Source: Magnolia sinica (taxonomy: Eukaryota > Streptophyta > Magnoliopsida > Magnoliales > Magnoliaceae). From it: a stretch of 64,000 bases of DNA. The notes under the pieces are model-generated. The model worked only from the letters and a program-made list of their open reading frames with translations. It had not been told where the DNA came from and made no database searches. The position numbers were made by a program, and so were the translations under genes. The stretch covers positions 36,635,001-36,699,000 of the forward strand of contig NC_080573.1 in the NCBI RefSeq assembly GCF_029962835.1. The letters are read 5' to 3'. Below, piece by piece: positions 22,141-34,506 of this stretch (position 1 is the stretch's first letter; every line of letters begins with the position of its first letter).

Positions 22141-24239
22141 GATGAAACACATGCATCATGGTGGAGCCCACACTAATGGAGGGTGTGGATTACAATACAT
22201 ACATAAGTGGGTTCTAAGTAGGACCCATCATAATGTTTATTTTCCACCCAACCTAGGGCCTAACGTAATATTTATTTTCAATCCAACTGTTCATAAGACC
22301 ACATGGACCAAGGTAGGGCCCACTATAATATTTATTGCAATCCAATCTATTCATAAGGTCACGTGGACCTTGGGTAGGGCCCACTGTGATATTCATGCCA
22401 TCCAAACTATTTATAAGGTCATGTGGACCAGGGGGGCCACGGTGATGTTTATTTGCATCCAACCTGTTGATAGGGTCTGGACCAGGGGCCCACTGGAACG
22501 TTTATTTGACATCCAACCTATAAAAAGGTCACGTGGACCTGGGAGAACTGGGGCCCACGAATGTGGTTCGCAAATCCAGCCCACCCATTATGTGTGTCCC
22601 ACTTGGCTGAGCGTTCAGACCAAGTTTCAGCCGCATCCAAATTTCAGGTAGGCCCCACCGAGTGATTTTTATATGTTTTAGGCATGTCTTAATGATTTTA
22701 GATAGTATAGCCCACCTGAGTTCCGTATACGGCTGATTTTTGACAGGGGGCCACTGCCCCAAGGGCCCACCCAATGCACGGCGTTGATGTTCAAAACGCA
22801 TTACGGTGGGGCCCACACGGCCCAGCCCATTCGTCCGCCCGCCAGCGCAGGACGCTGGTGTGTCCTTGGGTGGTGTCAGCGGCGGCAGCAGCAGCTGCTG
22901 CCTAAATTTTTTTTTTTTATTTTTTTAAAACAGAAATTTCATAGTTTTTCTGGGGTAGGGCCCACTTCAGATCGATCCGACCCATTCATTGGATTCTACA
23001 GCCCATGATTGACCAAATGATACCAATATGCAAGGTGTTTTTGGCGAATAGGAGGATCAAAGTGGGTTTCAATGGTAATACCGCTATTTCCTATGGTATG
23101 GCCCGCTTGATTGTTAGATCAGCCTCATCTTTTGACTCAACGCCTAAAATGGACTGAGAAGTGAAATGGACGGCGTGGATTTTATACATACATCAAGGTG
23201 GGGCCTGCATGAGTGGCCCACCCCAAAGCACTATTCTTCTTCCTCTTTTTGTTTTTAGCTTGTTAGTACACCACCATGTTAGTACACGCACTCCACGTTA
23301 GCCACTCCCTATCCAGCGTCCCCTGGACGTTGGACAACATGGATATAACACACTCATCATGGTGGGTCCCACGTGTAGGTGGCCCACGTGTCATCAGGGT
23401 GGGTCCCACATGAACGTGGCCCACCGTACTTAAATCAATCTGATATTTGTGTGTTTCCACCACTATAAGTTAGGGTCCACATGACTTGGACGGTTTGGAT
23501 AAAACATACCTCAGGGTGGGGTCCATCCAAGTGGGCAACACACGACACGAAAAAATGAGAAGGAGAAAGAAAGGAGCACCCACCTTGATCTTGATCTCCC
23601 CCTTCCGCCAACATAATCTAGAGCTCCAAGGGGACGATTTCAACGGTCGAGATGTTCTTAGGATGGTGGAGATAGGGGGTGGGAAGTGGGCCACACATGG
23701 CTTCTCATGGGGAGGCTTGGACGATTCTTGCTTAGAGAATGGGAAAGAGAGAGAGAGGGAATGAGAGAGAAGTAATGGAAGAGGGATGGGTGAAAGGTGA
23801 TGGGTGTACTTGTGGTAAGGAAAAGTTGACTTTGGAGAGAGGTGGTTGTACTTGGGGATGGCTGCTTGTACTTGGCTTGATTTGATTAATTGATGGGACG
23901 TTCCATAGAGATTCTCTTGAAATTGCAACACGCGGTATTTTCCTCAAACTGAATGCGGGCTCACGTCTCCTGGCCCGAGATTCGCCTCAGCGCGCGAGAC
24001 ACGGCATCGGAATTGCGGCGACGGCGCGGTCGCACTGCTACAGGCCTTGGGTCGAACCGACTCAGAAATACGGGATACGACTCAGAGTCGCGCGTAACTG
24101 CCGATTATATGTCGCAAGATGCCGGAATTCGACCGAGAGGACCGCGGAAGCCTATAGAACGGTACGAGCTAGGATACGGGTCTTACACTATGCATCATAT
24201 ATTATATAATATAATATATATTGCATTATATCTGGTGTG

Positions 24240-25420
24240 CCCCAGGTGGGACCCACCTTTATTGCATGTATTCTACATCTGCACCGTCCATTTGGACGGT
24301 GCCATGTAGGGTACGCTGTTCGTGTGTGGGCCACGTGTGTGGGATCTACATGAGGTATATGTTATATCCCTGTCGTCCATCTAGTGGACGTGGCCCCACC
24401 TTGCTATATGTGATCAACATCCAGCGTCCATCAGGGACAGTGGTACACCACTCTGACGTATTTGTTCTATCCACGACCGTCCATTGCACGGACGCTAGAC
24501 GTACCCCTGTAATATATATATGTATATTATATATTATTTAATAATATAATATTATATTATGTGGGCCCCACATGGGAGCCACCATGATTATGTGCCTTCG
24601 CCCACATTGTCCACTACCTGGGACGGTGGGACCCACCTCACCTAAAACTGAGACAGATTCAAATCTCAGATGGTCAACCACGTGGACTCCAGCATGATAT
24701 TTATGTTGTATTCATACCGTCCATTTCCACTGTATGTGGCCCCACCCCACATGTGTGGCACGTGTGGGTAGGTGGGACCCACCTTGATGCATTTATTCTA
24801 TAACCACTATGTCCTTCTTCTCTGGACGGTGGGTGTATGGGGCACCACTGTGATGTACGTTTCAGCCATGCTGTCCGTCTGTTTTGGCAGCATGGACCCA
24901 CCTGCTATGCATGCACCGTCCAACACGTGGAATGTGCTGGACACACCTTGATGTATTTATATCCAAACCATTCAGCAATGGGTCCCACTACATGACGTCA
25001 CAAGTTCTGTAGGTCTGAATCATGAGGAATGTGTTGCATCTCACCATCCATCCATGTAGGGCCACTGTGATATATGTGTTTCATCCTACCGATCATCTGT
25101 GGCCCACCATGACATGTGCTATGTCCAAACCGTCCATCTGGATGGTGGGCCAACAAGTCACACCAGCTATATGGCTGCTATATCAATGTGAACAAGCCAT
25201 GGGGTCAACCTTAATGAATTGTTACATATCCACACCGTCCATGGTGCTGGACAATATTTGGACAGTGTTGATGAGCTGGACAATGTCCAGATGGTGCTGA
25301 TTTACATAGATGATGTTTGGACGGTGATGATCATCATTAGTGTGTTGTGTGGGACCCACCATTGATGTATTTATTCTATATCCATGCTGTCTATTAGGTG
25401 GACCACTGCAGAAAATGGTG
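24240..25420. repeat. Degenerate 'CCGTCCATCTGGACGGTGGG' array in copy A
   Basis: Imperfect units alternate GGGACCCACCTTGATGTAT with TATCCACACCGTCCAT and GGACGGTGG. Each unit is itself a small palindrome around CCGTCCA...TGGACGG. At least fifteen units. An AT-rich palindromic TATATTATATAATA tract lies at about 24200-24225 and 24515-24560. Confidence 0.6.
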
Positions 25421-25549
25421 GAGATTGAACGCCTACCATTGAAACCCTTTTTGGGGTTGCAGAAGTTTTGGATCTATATGAAATTTGTTTTCCCTCTTAA
25501 CCCAGGTATTTATGACTTTATGACTAGATTGTATGGAGAATATGGTGAG

Positions 25550-26700
25550 CCCTACCTTGATGTATTTATGGCCCATCTATGGGGCCCACCTGAGGTGTAT
25601 AAGGCCCATTGATGCGGCCCACTTGTTGTATTTGAGGCCCATGGGTCGAGGCCCATTGCGATGTATTTTCGGCCCATATGTCGTGTCCCATTATGACATG
25701 TTTCCAGCCTAGTTATCGAGGCCCGACTTGATGTGTATAAGGCCCATTAGTGGGGCTTATTGATGCGGCCCAATGATGCGACCCACCGTGATGTGCATAT
25801 GAGGCTAATGGTGCGGCCCAATGTATCGACCCACCGTGATGTGTAGGCCCACGTGCTGCATGTGTAAGGCCCACCTGTGATGACAATTTGAGGCCACATG
25901 TTGGATATTTGGGCCCACCTTATGTTTGACTCTACATGGGCCACTACTTGGGAGCAATGTTGGTTGAATATCCACAGTGATGGGCAATGACGGTTAGATG
26001 TCCTCATTGTAACCTTCCCTTAGGCCTTGTTAGGCCCATTCTCTTCGTGGGTTAACCCAAATAAGTGGGCCCCATTCGCCATAGACAAATGGCTCTGTGC
26101 TATCGGATTGATATAACCACGACCGAGAGCCGATCTTTACATTATTGTTGATTAGTTGTCCATCTATGGACCCCACCTTGTTTATACATGTTGATTATTG
26201 GTACCGATTATCGAGGCCGATTTCGAGTGTCGATTCTGAGTATTGAGGCTGAATATCGAGGCCGATTGTTGAGGCCCAATGCGATGTATATGCGGCCCGT
26301 ATCTAAGGACCGTCGTGATGTGCATTCAGGCCGTGTTTAAGGCTTAATATGATGTATATGAGGCCTATGCGATGAGGCCCATTAGGATGCATTTGAGGAC
26401 CAGGCTATGGAGCCCATTATGATGTATGTTAGGCACATGAGAAAGGCCCATTGTGATGTATTCATGGCCCATGATGCATGGCCCATTCGATGTATTTGAG
26501 GCCCATGAGCAGGGCCCGCCTATTGTGTATATGTCCCTTGAGTAAGGCCCCCTGTGTTGTATATCAGGCCTTTGTGTGAGGCCGTGGGCTCGTTATATGT
26601 TTGGCTCTATGTGGGCCATTCCTTGGGGGCAATATTGGTTAAATGTCTACATTGTCGAGGTCGATTGTCGATGCCGGTTGTTGATACCGGTTATGAGTAT
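25550..26700. repeat. Degenerate ~27-30 bp GGCCCAT array in copy A
   Basis: Units of about GAGGCCCATTGTGATGTATTT repeat imperfectly from 25550 to 26620, interrupted by a TCGAGGCCGATTGTCGA-type block near 26180-26290 and 26650-26700. It is the inverted counterpart of the arrays in copy B and of the short array at 47650-47860 in copy C. Confidence 0.7.
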
Positions 26701-27019
26701 GTGACAGCATAGCATCATGATACATGCCCATACGCATCATCTGCATGTTTGTTATGAGATGTGGTTGATCATTGCATATGTCATTGAGCATGTTGTTATG
26801 AGACTCCCTGATAGGCGGAGGTTATCTCACATGAGCACGCGGTACAAGATTGATGCATGACTGGATTGTATGACTCATGCATCTCGCATTATAATTACTG
26901 TTTGCCCTAGCGACATCAGGGCCGTAGCCTCCATAGGCATATCGTGGATGGTCAAATGGGACACCGAAAATATTTGGTTCTAGCATACAAGCGCCATAGA
27001 TGTCCTTGGGTGAAAATCC

Positions 27020-27274
27020 CTAAACCTCTGTGGCCAGGAGACGCCCCAACGTCGAGACCGAGTGGATACATGAGCGCCCGAGTGTCGAATACCAGGAGGC
27101 CGCGTCTCCCACCGTGTCGTGGTCGGTTGGGAGGGGGTGTGGCCCTACCCGCCCAAGGATAGGGGGTATAGCTAGGCTGAGTTTGACCAGCTCGTAAATG
27201 GGTCCGCTATCGACATGCCGGATAGGTATTGGTAGACTATTAGCCAGACGGATAGTGAGGTTTCTTACGCTCAC
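27020..27274 (-). other. Short reading frame shared by the giant LTRs (copy A)
   Basis: An 84-codon frame antisense to the LTR with LTIRLANSLPIPIRHVDSGP, DHDTVGDAASWYSTL and the same C-terminus (IHSVSTLGRLLATEV) as copy B. See the hunt section for the comparison. Confidence 0.3.
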
Positions 27275-27478
27275 TTGGACTGTGCCGCTGGGAGAGGGGC
27301 AGTGCCATTTGGAGTGTACAAAACCCGGGTGATGATCCCAGAGATGAACTATACTGATATGTGGCTTTAATGAGCAGGAGTTGCATACTCATTCATGCAT
27401 TCATTAATTCACTATCCACTCAGGTTGGTGGTACGCAATTAGTTGTTACGTGCACCTTCATAATGGCCAGGATTTCGG

Positions 27479-27679
27479 TTGGGACACGCGACTAACCTGA
27501 GATCAGGAGTTTACCACATTGAGTCTGACTATCCAAATTTAGGTATGAGACTGGTTTGGATAGAAGTCCCTTGTGATGGACCCCATAGCCTGCGATACTA
27601 CATACTATCATCCCGACTTCACACTCCAGTATGGTCATTCCATTCGCATCGCATATTGTATGACATTCGTGGCATATGA
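27479..27679 (+). other. Second shared reading frame of the giant LTRs (copy A, sense)
   Basis: A 66-codon frame containing NLRSGVYHIESDYPNLGMR, VWIEVPCDGP and HTPVWSFHSHRIL, equivalent to the minus-strand frame at 18779-19090 in copy B. Confidence 0.3.
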
Positions 27680-27993
27680 CATCTTAGGTTATTGTCTCTC
27701 TCCATTTATATGGTCTAGGTACGGCTGACGCTATTTGTGTTACTCATCAGGAATGTATATTCCATAGCATCCTCTGCATTTGATAGTTGGCTCTCTTGGA
27801 CTCCTCATTTGTATAGTTGATTTGTATTGCGTATTCTAATGTTGAATGACTCATGATCTTGTTAGCATTTCTGCTTACTCTGACATTGTACAATTTATGG
27901 ATTACCAGTATTTCCGGTATTGTATGACCATGACATTGTATTGAATACTTGACACTTACCTTGTGCGCACACTTACACCACCCTCTAAGCTTT

Positions 27994-29887
27994 TGTAATG
28001 CCCTGAAATTCGGGGGTCGAGCATAACTCAGCTCCCGAGTTTCAAAACCTCACTTATGCAACATATGTAATGATGGATGTATGTTGTCTGTATGAGTGCA
28101 TAAAACATGGAATAGATTAAGCCAAACTGCAAAAATAATTCAGGGATAAGTGAAAGACGTAAGCGGAAGACTTAAAGAAATATATATGTACATGAGCAAG
28201 TCCCTGTGATATGTATGCTCTGCCAGGTCATAATTACAAGTGTTGTTTTCAAAATATAAGTATTAAATTGGAATCATCTATTACAAAGAAAACCCAGAAT
28301 CCCCGTAGATCAGGACACGGCTCACATGAACCCGCCTGAGAACTGCATAAAAGAAAATACGTCCTCGTCATCATCATACTCCTACTCCGCCTCAGGGGTC
28401 GCGTCATCATCTGCATCTAAGACAGAGTCTGGTTAGTGTTGAAACACCGTCCCAGAATGTGGGAGTGAGTGATCAACTCAGTGGAACTATACAGTAAAAG
28501 TTAACATGTTATCAAATCAATCATGCAGTAATGATAAGGCAAAACAATCAAACATGTCCTGATTTCTCTTGTTAATGTAAGGATGTATGAAGAAATGATG
28601 CATGCTCTCGCCTGCACTTCCTCAACGTCTTCATCTCACGGTACGCATGACAACCTCCCGCAGGGCCAACGACGCCAACGCACATGCAATGCGGTGCATG
28701 AACATGATTACCAAGTTGTTATTAGTCCTTTTCATACAGCAGGGTTGGGAAGCTAAGGTACCTTCCTTATTTTAATTTCCAAACAGTGATCCATTCTAGG
28801 GTCGTCAGTCCTAGACAATCTCATACAATCATATGGTTCTAGGTCGCTGCAAAAGGCTCGTCACCAATCAATGCATGTCTATCATACTTTAGTTACTACC
28901 CTAAGGCTCGTCACCTTAACGCAGTATCAAAGTATGCTCGAGGTCACTATAAAGGGCTCATGACTAATCAATGTAGGCCGACAACACGAATATAGTGTCC
29001 CATACCACCATAATCGGTTCACGAGTCTGGTGTGCTCACTGGTCACTACGGGGAGGCTCGTCACCCCAACATAGGCCGACAGCTCGACTACGGTGTCCCA
29101 TACCACCATGTCTGGCTCATGAGTCTTAGCGGATCAAGGTACAATGGTTAACGGAATTGCATTGGTAAGTTTGGTACCCTAGATTCAAACAATAGCGTCC
29201 ATACATGGTGTACATCCACCGGGACAATCGGGTTACTTGACGAACTCGACTAGCACGAGCGCACATTGAGTTGAACAACATAGAGTGCGTAAACACCCCG
29301 TGTGGCCAAACCATTGCCGACAACCCTAATACGACTCGGGTTTGTCAAACACGTCCTACGTGGCGAAAACAACCTCGGCCACGAACTCAGGGTTTGTTAC
29401 CGATTCCCTGGACTATTTCATAGTCCCAACCATCTTCAATTATATCAGATATTCACACTAACAATTTAGAACAGTAATGGAGCAACAATTCTAATCATAC
29501 AGTATGTGAGCATTTGATGAATATCAACTTAACATGGATTTACACATAAGTAGTACTTAAAGTTAAATAACAATGAATGTAAATTGCATGTAGGAAATCA
29601 TACACACCAATAGGATTGTTGAGAATCTCTTCTCAATGCCCGTAAACAGAATAATATATTACACATTAGATCATTCAGACATTTCTACAAACACTTAGAC
29701 TACATATTTCAACATACATGACGTATGTTGGTGATAACACACATTTGGATAATTCCTTTCATAGAGGAGTTGTCACACATACAACTAGCACAAATACACG
29801 ATAATTAATCATGGCAAACACATGTTCGTATTTCATACATATACGGTACTTTCTACCTATACATAGAATACACAAATCTCAATATAT

Positions 29888-29953
<66 letters not shown>

Positions 29954-31145
29954 GAACGCAAAATAAACATCGCATTTAACATGTGAAATTACACCCACAA
30001 CAATAATAAACTATTAACCGACATTGAAAGCCTTGAAAACCATAACCTATACAAATATAGTCCGCACCTTAAACCAGAAAAAGCACATGGATCTGATTCA
30101 AATGATAAGTCTTCGTCAACGGTGACTAGATAACCTAAGGCATGAATAAAATGAACTACATGAACACTTAGACTATTCTAAGCTCTAAAACAGGTTAGGG
30201 TTTGATTGACTTACCCAAGAATGAACTTAGAATCGCCGGAATAATGATTCAGAAGTAATGGTTTAGGTATGCAGAATAACAGGGAAGAATCTCAAGATGA
30301 TTCACCAACTTCTCTCTCACTTTCTCTCTATTTCTTAGCTAGGGTTAGAAAATTCGTATGGAATTGAGAGTGAGGGTTTAAAGGTCTTTATATAGGCCTA
30401 AAATGGATGAAAATAGCTCCAGGACCAAGGTATACTTAGGTTCTAACCAAATCGGGACTATTCCGATCCAACGAAGCACTTCTGGTGGTACTTTCTCCAC
30501 GTGCGGTTGGACTTAAGCTCACTGACCATGGTTCTAGGTCAGGCTGAGTTTTTGTACCGATCGGATTTACAGATCAGCCGTGACAGACCAATCTCAATTC
30601 AAAGGTCATTGAAACTCGATCAGGTCCACAAGCACTATGACATGCCTAGGCCATCTTTCCTGATCCGAGGGTGAATTTAAGTCAGAATCCAACGGCCAGA
30701 AAGCTTAGAATCGGCGCGCAAGCGACACGACTCAGATTTCATAAATATATATTTAATTTCTCCGCTTTCTCACACTCTTTACTCCGAACTCAAGCAAATC
30801 GACTCAGGACATCATCTGGACTTGATTTTTGAGGTGATGGTCAAGCCCAGCAAAGATATCATAATTGTCTATGATCATTGCTATTGGACTTTCGACGCGT
30901 GGTCCAGGTCCGATACAAAGTTTCCAAGTACTCCCGAGAGCTTCTGGATTTGGCGTTGAATCTTATATTTCAGGGTAACATAGCGCTAGCGATTCTACAG
31001 GTTTTGAGTCCTGCAGATCAAATTTAAAGTGATTGGTGCTAATTTCACAAGCAATTGAGTTTAACGCTAATTAACCCACACATAACTTCTAAAGAAATTT
31101 GAGGTAGTACTCAGGCCTTGGCATGAAATTTTCTGGGTCATTACA
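27994..31145 (-). repeat. 3' LTR of the chromovirus
   Basis: 3152 bp; the plus strand reads TGTAATGCCC...GGGTCATTACA. It differs in length from the 5' LTR mainly through a (TA)n expansion at 29891-29950, which is only a few units long at the equivalent place (about 40182-40190). Confidence 0.95.
29891..29950. repeat. (TA)n microsatellite, expanded in the 3' LTR only
   Basis: About 30 TA units. The same position in the 5' LTR has only about four. Confidence 0.95.
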
Positions 31146-32583
31146 ATCTACCCCCCTTAAAGAAAAATTTCATCCTCGAAATTTGTACCTTCTCATACTC
31201 CTCAAGGATCTGAGGGTACCTCTTTCTGACCTCAGCTTCAGTCTCTCAAGTAGCCTCTTCTTCACTAAGATGCGTCCACAGTACTTTCACAAGAGGGATG
31301 ACCTTGCTACGCAAAATTTGCTCCTTCCTGTCTAGGATACGTGTCGGTCGCAGTACATATGTGGCATCCTCGCTCAACTGCACCTGCTCCCAACTGATAA
31401 TATGCGAAGGATCAGGAATGTATTTGTTTAACATAGAAACATGAAATACATTATGCACGCTCGCAAGTGGTGTGGGCAAAGTAAGGCAGTATGCTACCGC
31501 TCCCACTCGATCCAATATTTGAAATGGACCAATAAATCTCGGCGTGAGCTTCCCCTTCTTACCGAACTGCAGGACTCCCTTCATAGGGAAAACCTTAAGA
31601 AATACGTGGTCTCCAACCTCAAACTCAAGCGGTCGCCACCTCATATCAGCGTAACTCTTCTGCCTACTCTGGGTTGTTAGAAGTCGACGTCAAATAATGT
31701 CAACTTTCTCTGAAGTCGCCTGTACCAACTCTGGGCCAATCAAACTACGCTCGCCAACTTCTGCCCAGCAATGTAGTGCTCTACACAGGCGACCATACAA
31801 TGCCTCGTAGGGAGCCATGCCGATACTCACTTAGAAGTTGTTGTTATACGCGAACTCTTTATAAGGGAGACAGTCATCCTAACTGTCCTTAAAATCTAAA
31901 ATACAAGCTCGTAACATGTCTTCTAAAACCTGATTCACACGTTCCGTCTGCCCGTCTGTTTGCGGATGAAACGCGGTGCTGAACTTCAATTTCACACCCA
32001 TCGCTTCCTTGATACGAGTCCAGAAGATAGATGTGAATCGCGTGTCTTTGTCAGACACAATCTCCAAGGGAATTCCGTGTAGATGTACAATCTCCTTGAT
32101 GTACAACCTAGCCAACTCGTCTGCAGAGTTTGTGACTCTGATCGGTAAGAAATGATCCGACTTCGTCAATCGGTCGACGATCACCCAAATAGAGTCATGT
32201 CCCTTCCTCGTTCTCGGTAACCCTGAAATAAAATCCATAGAGATGAAGTCCCACTTCCATTCTACTATGGGCATGGGCTGAAGTAGTCCAGGAGGTCGGC
32301 GATGCTCTGCCTTGACCTGCTGGCACGTGAGACAACGAGATACGAACTCAGCAATGTGAACCTTCATGTTGTCCCACCAATAGGATCTCCTCATATCTTG
32401 ATACATCTTCGTACTACCTGGATGCATCGCAAGCTTAGAATTATGGGCTGACTCGAGAACCTCCCGTCTTAAGTCAGGAATGTCTGGGACACATAGCCGG
32501 CCACGATATCGTAGGCCCCCATCTGAACCAATACTCCACTCGGAGTCCTCATCTGTACTAACCCGCTCTCTCATCTTCGCCAA
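31141..32583 (-). pseudogene. pol: Chromovirus integrase and chromodomain (degenerate)
   Basis: Same frame as gag and RT. Visible: a zinc-finger part with HNSKLAMHPGSTKMYQD and CLTCQQVKAEH (HHCC); the catalytic core with MDFISGLP, the second Asp in VSDKDTRFTS and the Glu in TDGQTERVNQ (DDE triad); then GPFQILDRVG and a chromodomain-like tail ending ILDRKEQIL...VKVLWTHLSEEEAT. In-frame stops lie at 31879, 31831, 31690 and 31246. The last replaces the Trp expected after EEAT, so the ancestral frame probably ran on to a TAA at 31141, just inside the LTR. Confidence 0.92.
31146..31161 (-). other. Polypurine tract (PPT)
   Basis: On the minus strand TTTAAGGGGGGTAGAT directly precedes the 3' LTR. 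It primes plus-strand DNA synthesis in LTR elements and overlaps the end of the ancestral pol frame. Confidence 0.8.
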
Positions 32584-32599
32584 TAGCTCATCATCTGCC

Positions 32600-34506
32600 T
32601 GAGTTGCAATGATCCTCTCGTCAATGAGGTGTTGTACTCGAATGTGTGCGATAACCTCATATGGCTCTTCTACCGTAAGTTTCTGCTCAAAGTCTCACAC
32701 AAACTCCATCATGTCTCATTCTGCTATCATTAGTGGAGCCGCAAACTCTATAGCCTTCTTGCGACTTAACGCGTCTGCCACAAGATTTGCCTTGCCCGGA
32801 TGGTATGGAACATTAAACTTAAAGTCTTTCAATGTTTCCATCCATCAGCATTGCCTCATATTCAAGTCACGCTGCGTGAAGATATACTTAAGGCTCTTAT
32901 GATCGCAAAAGAGCTCGAACTCCTCTCCGTAGAGGTAATGTCTCCAGAGCTTTAATGCGAAAATGACAGCTGCCAACTCTAGGTCGTGTGTAGGGTAATT
33001 CTCTTCGTGTTTCCTCAACTATCTCGAGGTATATGCAATCACCCTATCCTTCTGCATAATGACACAACCCAGACCAATGCGAGAGGTGTCAATATATATC
33101 GTATACTTAACCCCTTGCTCTGGCAATACTAGCATAGGGGCGGATGTCAACTTGTCCTTCAGCTCCTGAAAAGTTATTTCTGCCTTTTCATTCCAAGCAA
33201 ACTTCAAATCTTTCCATGTCAACTGAGACAACGGTCTGGCCATCTTTGAGAAGTCTCTTATGAAGCGTCAATAATAACCTACTAGACCCAGAAAGCTCCT
33301 CACCTTAGTAACCGAACCAAGCTACTTCCAGTCCTGAACTGTAGCTACCTTAGCGAGATCGACAGCTATCCCTTCCTTGGACACCACATGTCCTAGGAAC
33401 TTGACTTCTTCTTTCCGAAAATCACATTTCTTGAACTGTGCAAAAAGCTGATTCTTCCTGAGAGTATCCAAGACCGCTCTTAAGTGCTCCTCATGCTCTT
33501 CCCGACTCGTAGAGTATATCAAAATGTCATCGATAAAGACAATGACGAATCGGAACAAAAATGGCCGAAACACCCTGTTCATCAGATCCATGAACACGGC
33601 CGATGCGTTCGTAAGACCGAACGACATCACAGGGAACTCATAATGGCCGAAACTAGTCCTGAATGCGGTCTTTTGCACGTCCTCATTCTTGACAGGCAAC
33701 TGATGATACCCTGACTTCAAATTAACCTTCGAAAAGTACCGTGCCCCCTTCAACTGATCAAATAGCTCATCTATCCTGGGCAAAGGATACTTGTTCTTCA
33801 TAGTCACTGGATTTAACCTGCGATAATCTATACATAATTGCAAGGAACCATCCTTCTTCTTAATAAACAGAACAGGTGCTCCCCAAGGAGACACACTAGG
33901 TCGAATAAAACCCAAATTCAACAAGCCATCTATCTGCTTCCTCAATTCTTCCATTTCACTTGGAGGCATGCGATAGGTGGGCAAGGAAATGGGTGTCGCA
34001 CCAGGCATGAGATCGATAGTAAAATCAATCTCGCGCCGAGGGGGTAATCCAGGAATCGACTCGAATACATCTTCAAAATCTCGAACTACAGGCGTGCTTT
34101 CAAGCGTTGAACCAGCAATACTCTCCAACAGAGAAGTATAATAACCAAAACAGAAAGGGTAATAGACCTGAACAGGGAAAGTAAATGTCTTACCCTCAGG
34201 TCCATGGACTGTCACCAGCCTAGCTTCACAATCAATCTCTGCTCGCATCTTCGAGAGCCAATCCATACCCAAAATGACGTCGTAATGGTATAAAGGTGCG
34301 ACAAATAGGTCAATAAGAATCGATCTGCTCCCTAGATCAATCAAACAACCCATACAAATCTTGGTAATATCAGAGGAAGTCCCTGTAGCGGTAGTGAGTG
34401 TCACTCCCTTCATAGTAACAGTGCCCAAACACAGGCGCTTAACTGCCGCATACGATATAATAGAGGTAGTGGACCCTGTATCCACCAACAAAGAAATGGG
34501 AATACC
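32600..34506 (-). pseudogene. pol: Chromovirus protease, reverse transcriptase and RNase H (degenerate)
   Basis: Continuous with gag in one frame. The protease begins with [12 protein letters not shown] (catalytic Asp). RT shows [42 protein letters not shown] and the active site FIDDILIYS. RNase H begins with the Thr/Asp segment YTIYIDTSRIG and the [11 protein letters not shown] region. In-frame stops lie at 33322, 33268, 33019, 32845, 32716 and 32695; no frameshift is needed. Two residues depart from usual family motifs: VNLKSGY where most have VDLRSGY, and ICIDYRRLN-type where VDYR is usual, both possible decay. Confidence 0.93.

Larger units (their letters stand above)
18001..24187 (-). 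mobile_element. Giant solo LTR (copy B, 6187 bp), minus orientation
   Basis: The plus strand begins TGTCACGCCCC and ends GGGTCTTACA. The flanking duplication CTATG is perfect (17996-18000 and 24188-24192). Read on the minus strand it is colinear with copies A and C: the first ~300 bp match 12909 onward at roughly 80 percent by eye, and the last part contains the GTGTAAGTGTG / CATAAGCTTATAGAAAGCTT segment. It is nested in copy A in the reverse orientation. No internal retroviral genes are present. Length variation against the 4.2-kb copy C comes mainly from tandem arrays. Confidence 0.88.

Noticed and set aside
22142-22651. 169-codon plus-strand frame in copy B
   Set aside because: It is made of the ~60-bp tandem units of the LTR; repeats with a period divisible by three keep frames open. 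Not shared as a frame with the other copies.
23470-23931. 153-codon minus-strand frame in copy B
   Set aside because: Low-complexity C/T-rich LTR sequence (SLSLSFPFS type); the equivalent parts of copies A and C are not open in the same way.
12909-24187. Inverted arrangement of copies A and B as a single giant palindromic element
   Set aside because: The perfect duplication CTATG around 18001-24187 and colinear continuation of copy A on both sides show that B is an independent insertion in reverse orientation.
28927-29323. Two short frames present in both chromovirus LTRs (also 39219-39615)
   Set aside because: The two LTRs are sister copies, so identity is expected. The solo LTR at 14231-17338 has a stop in at least one of them.
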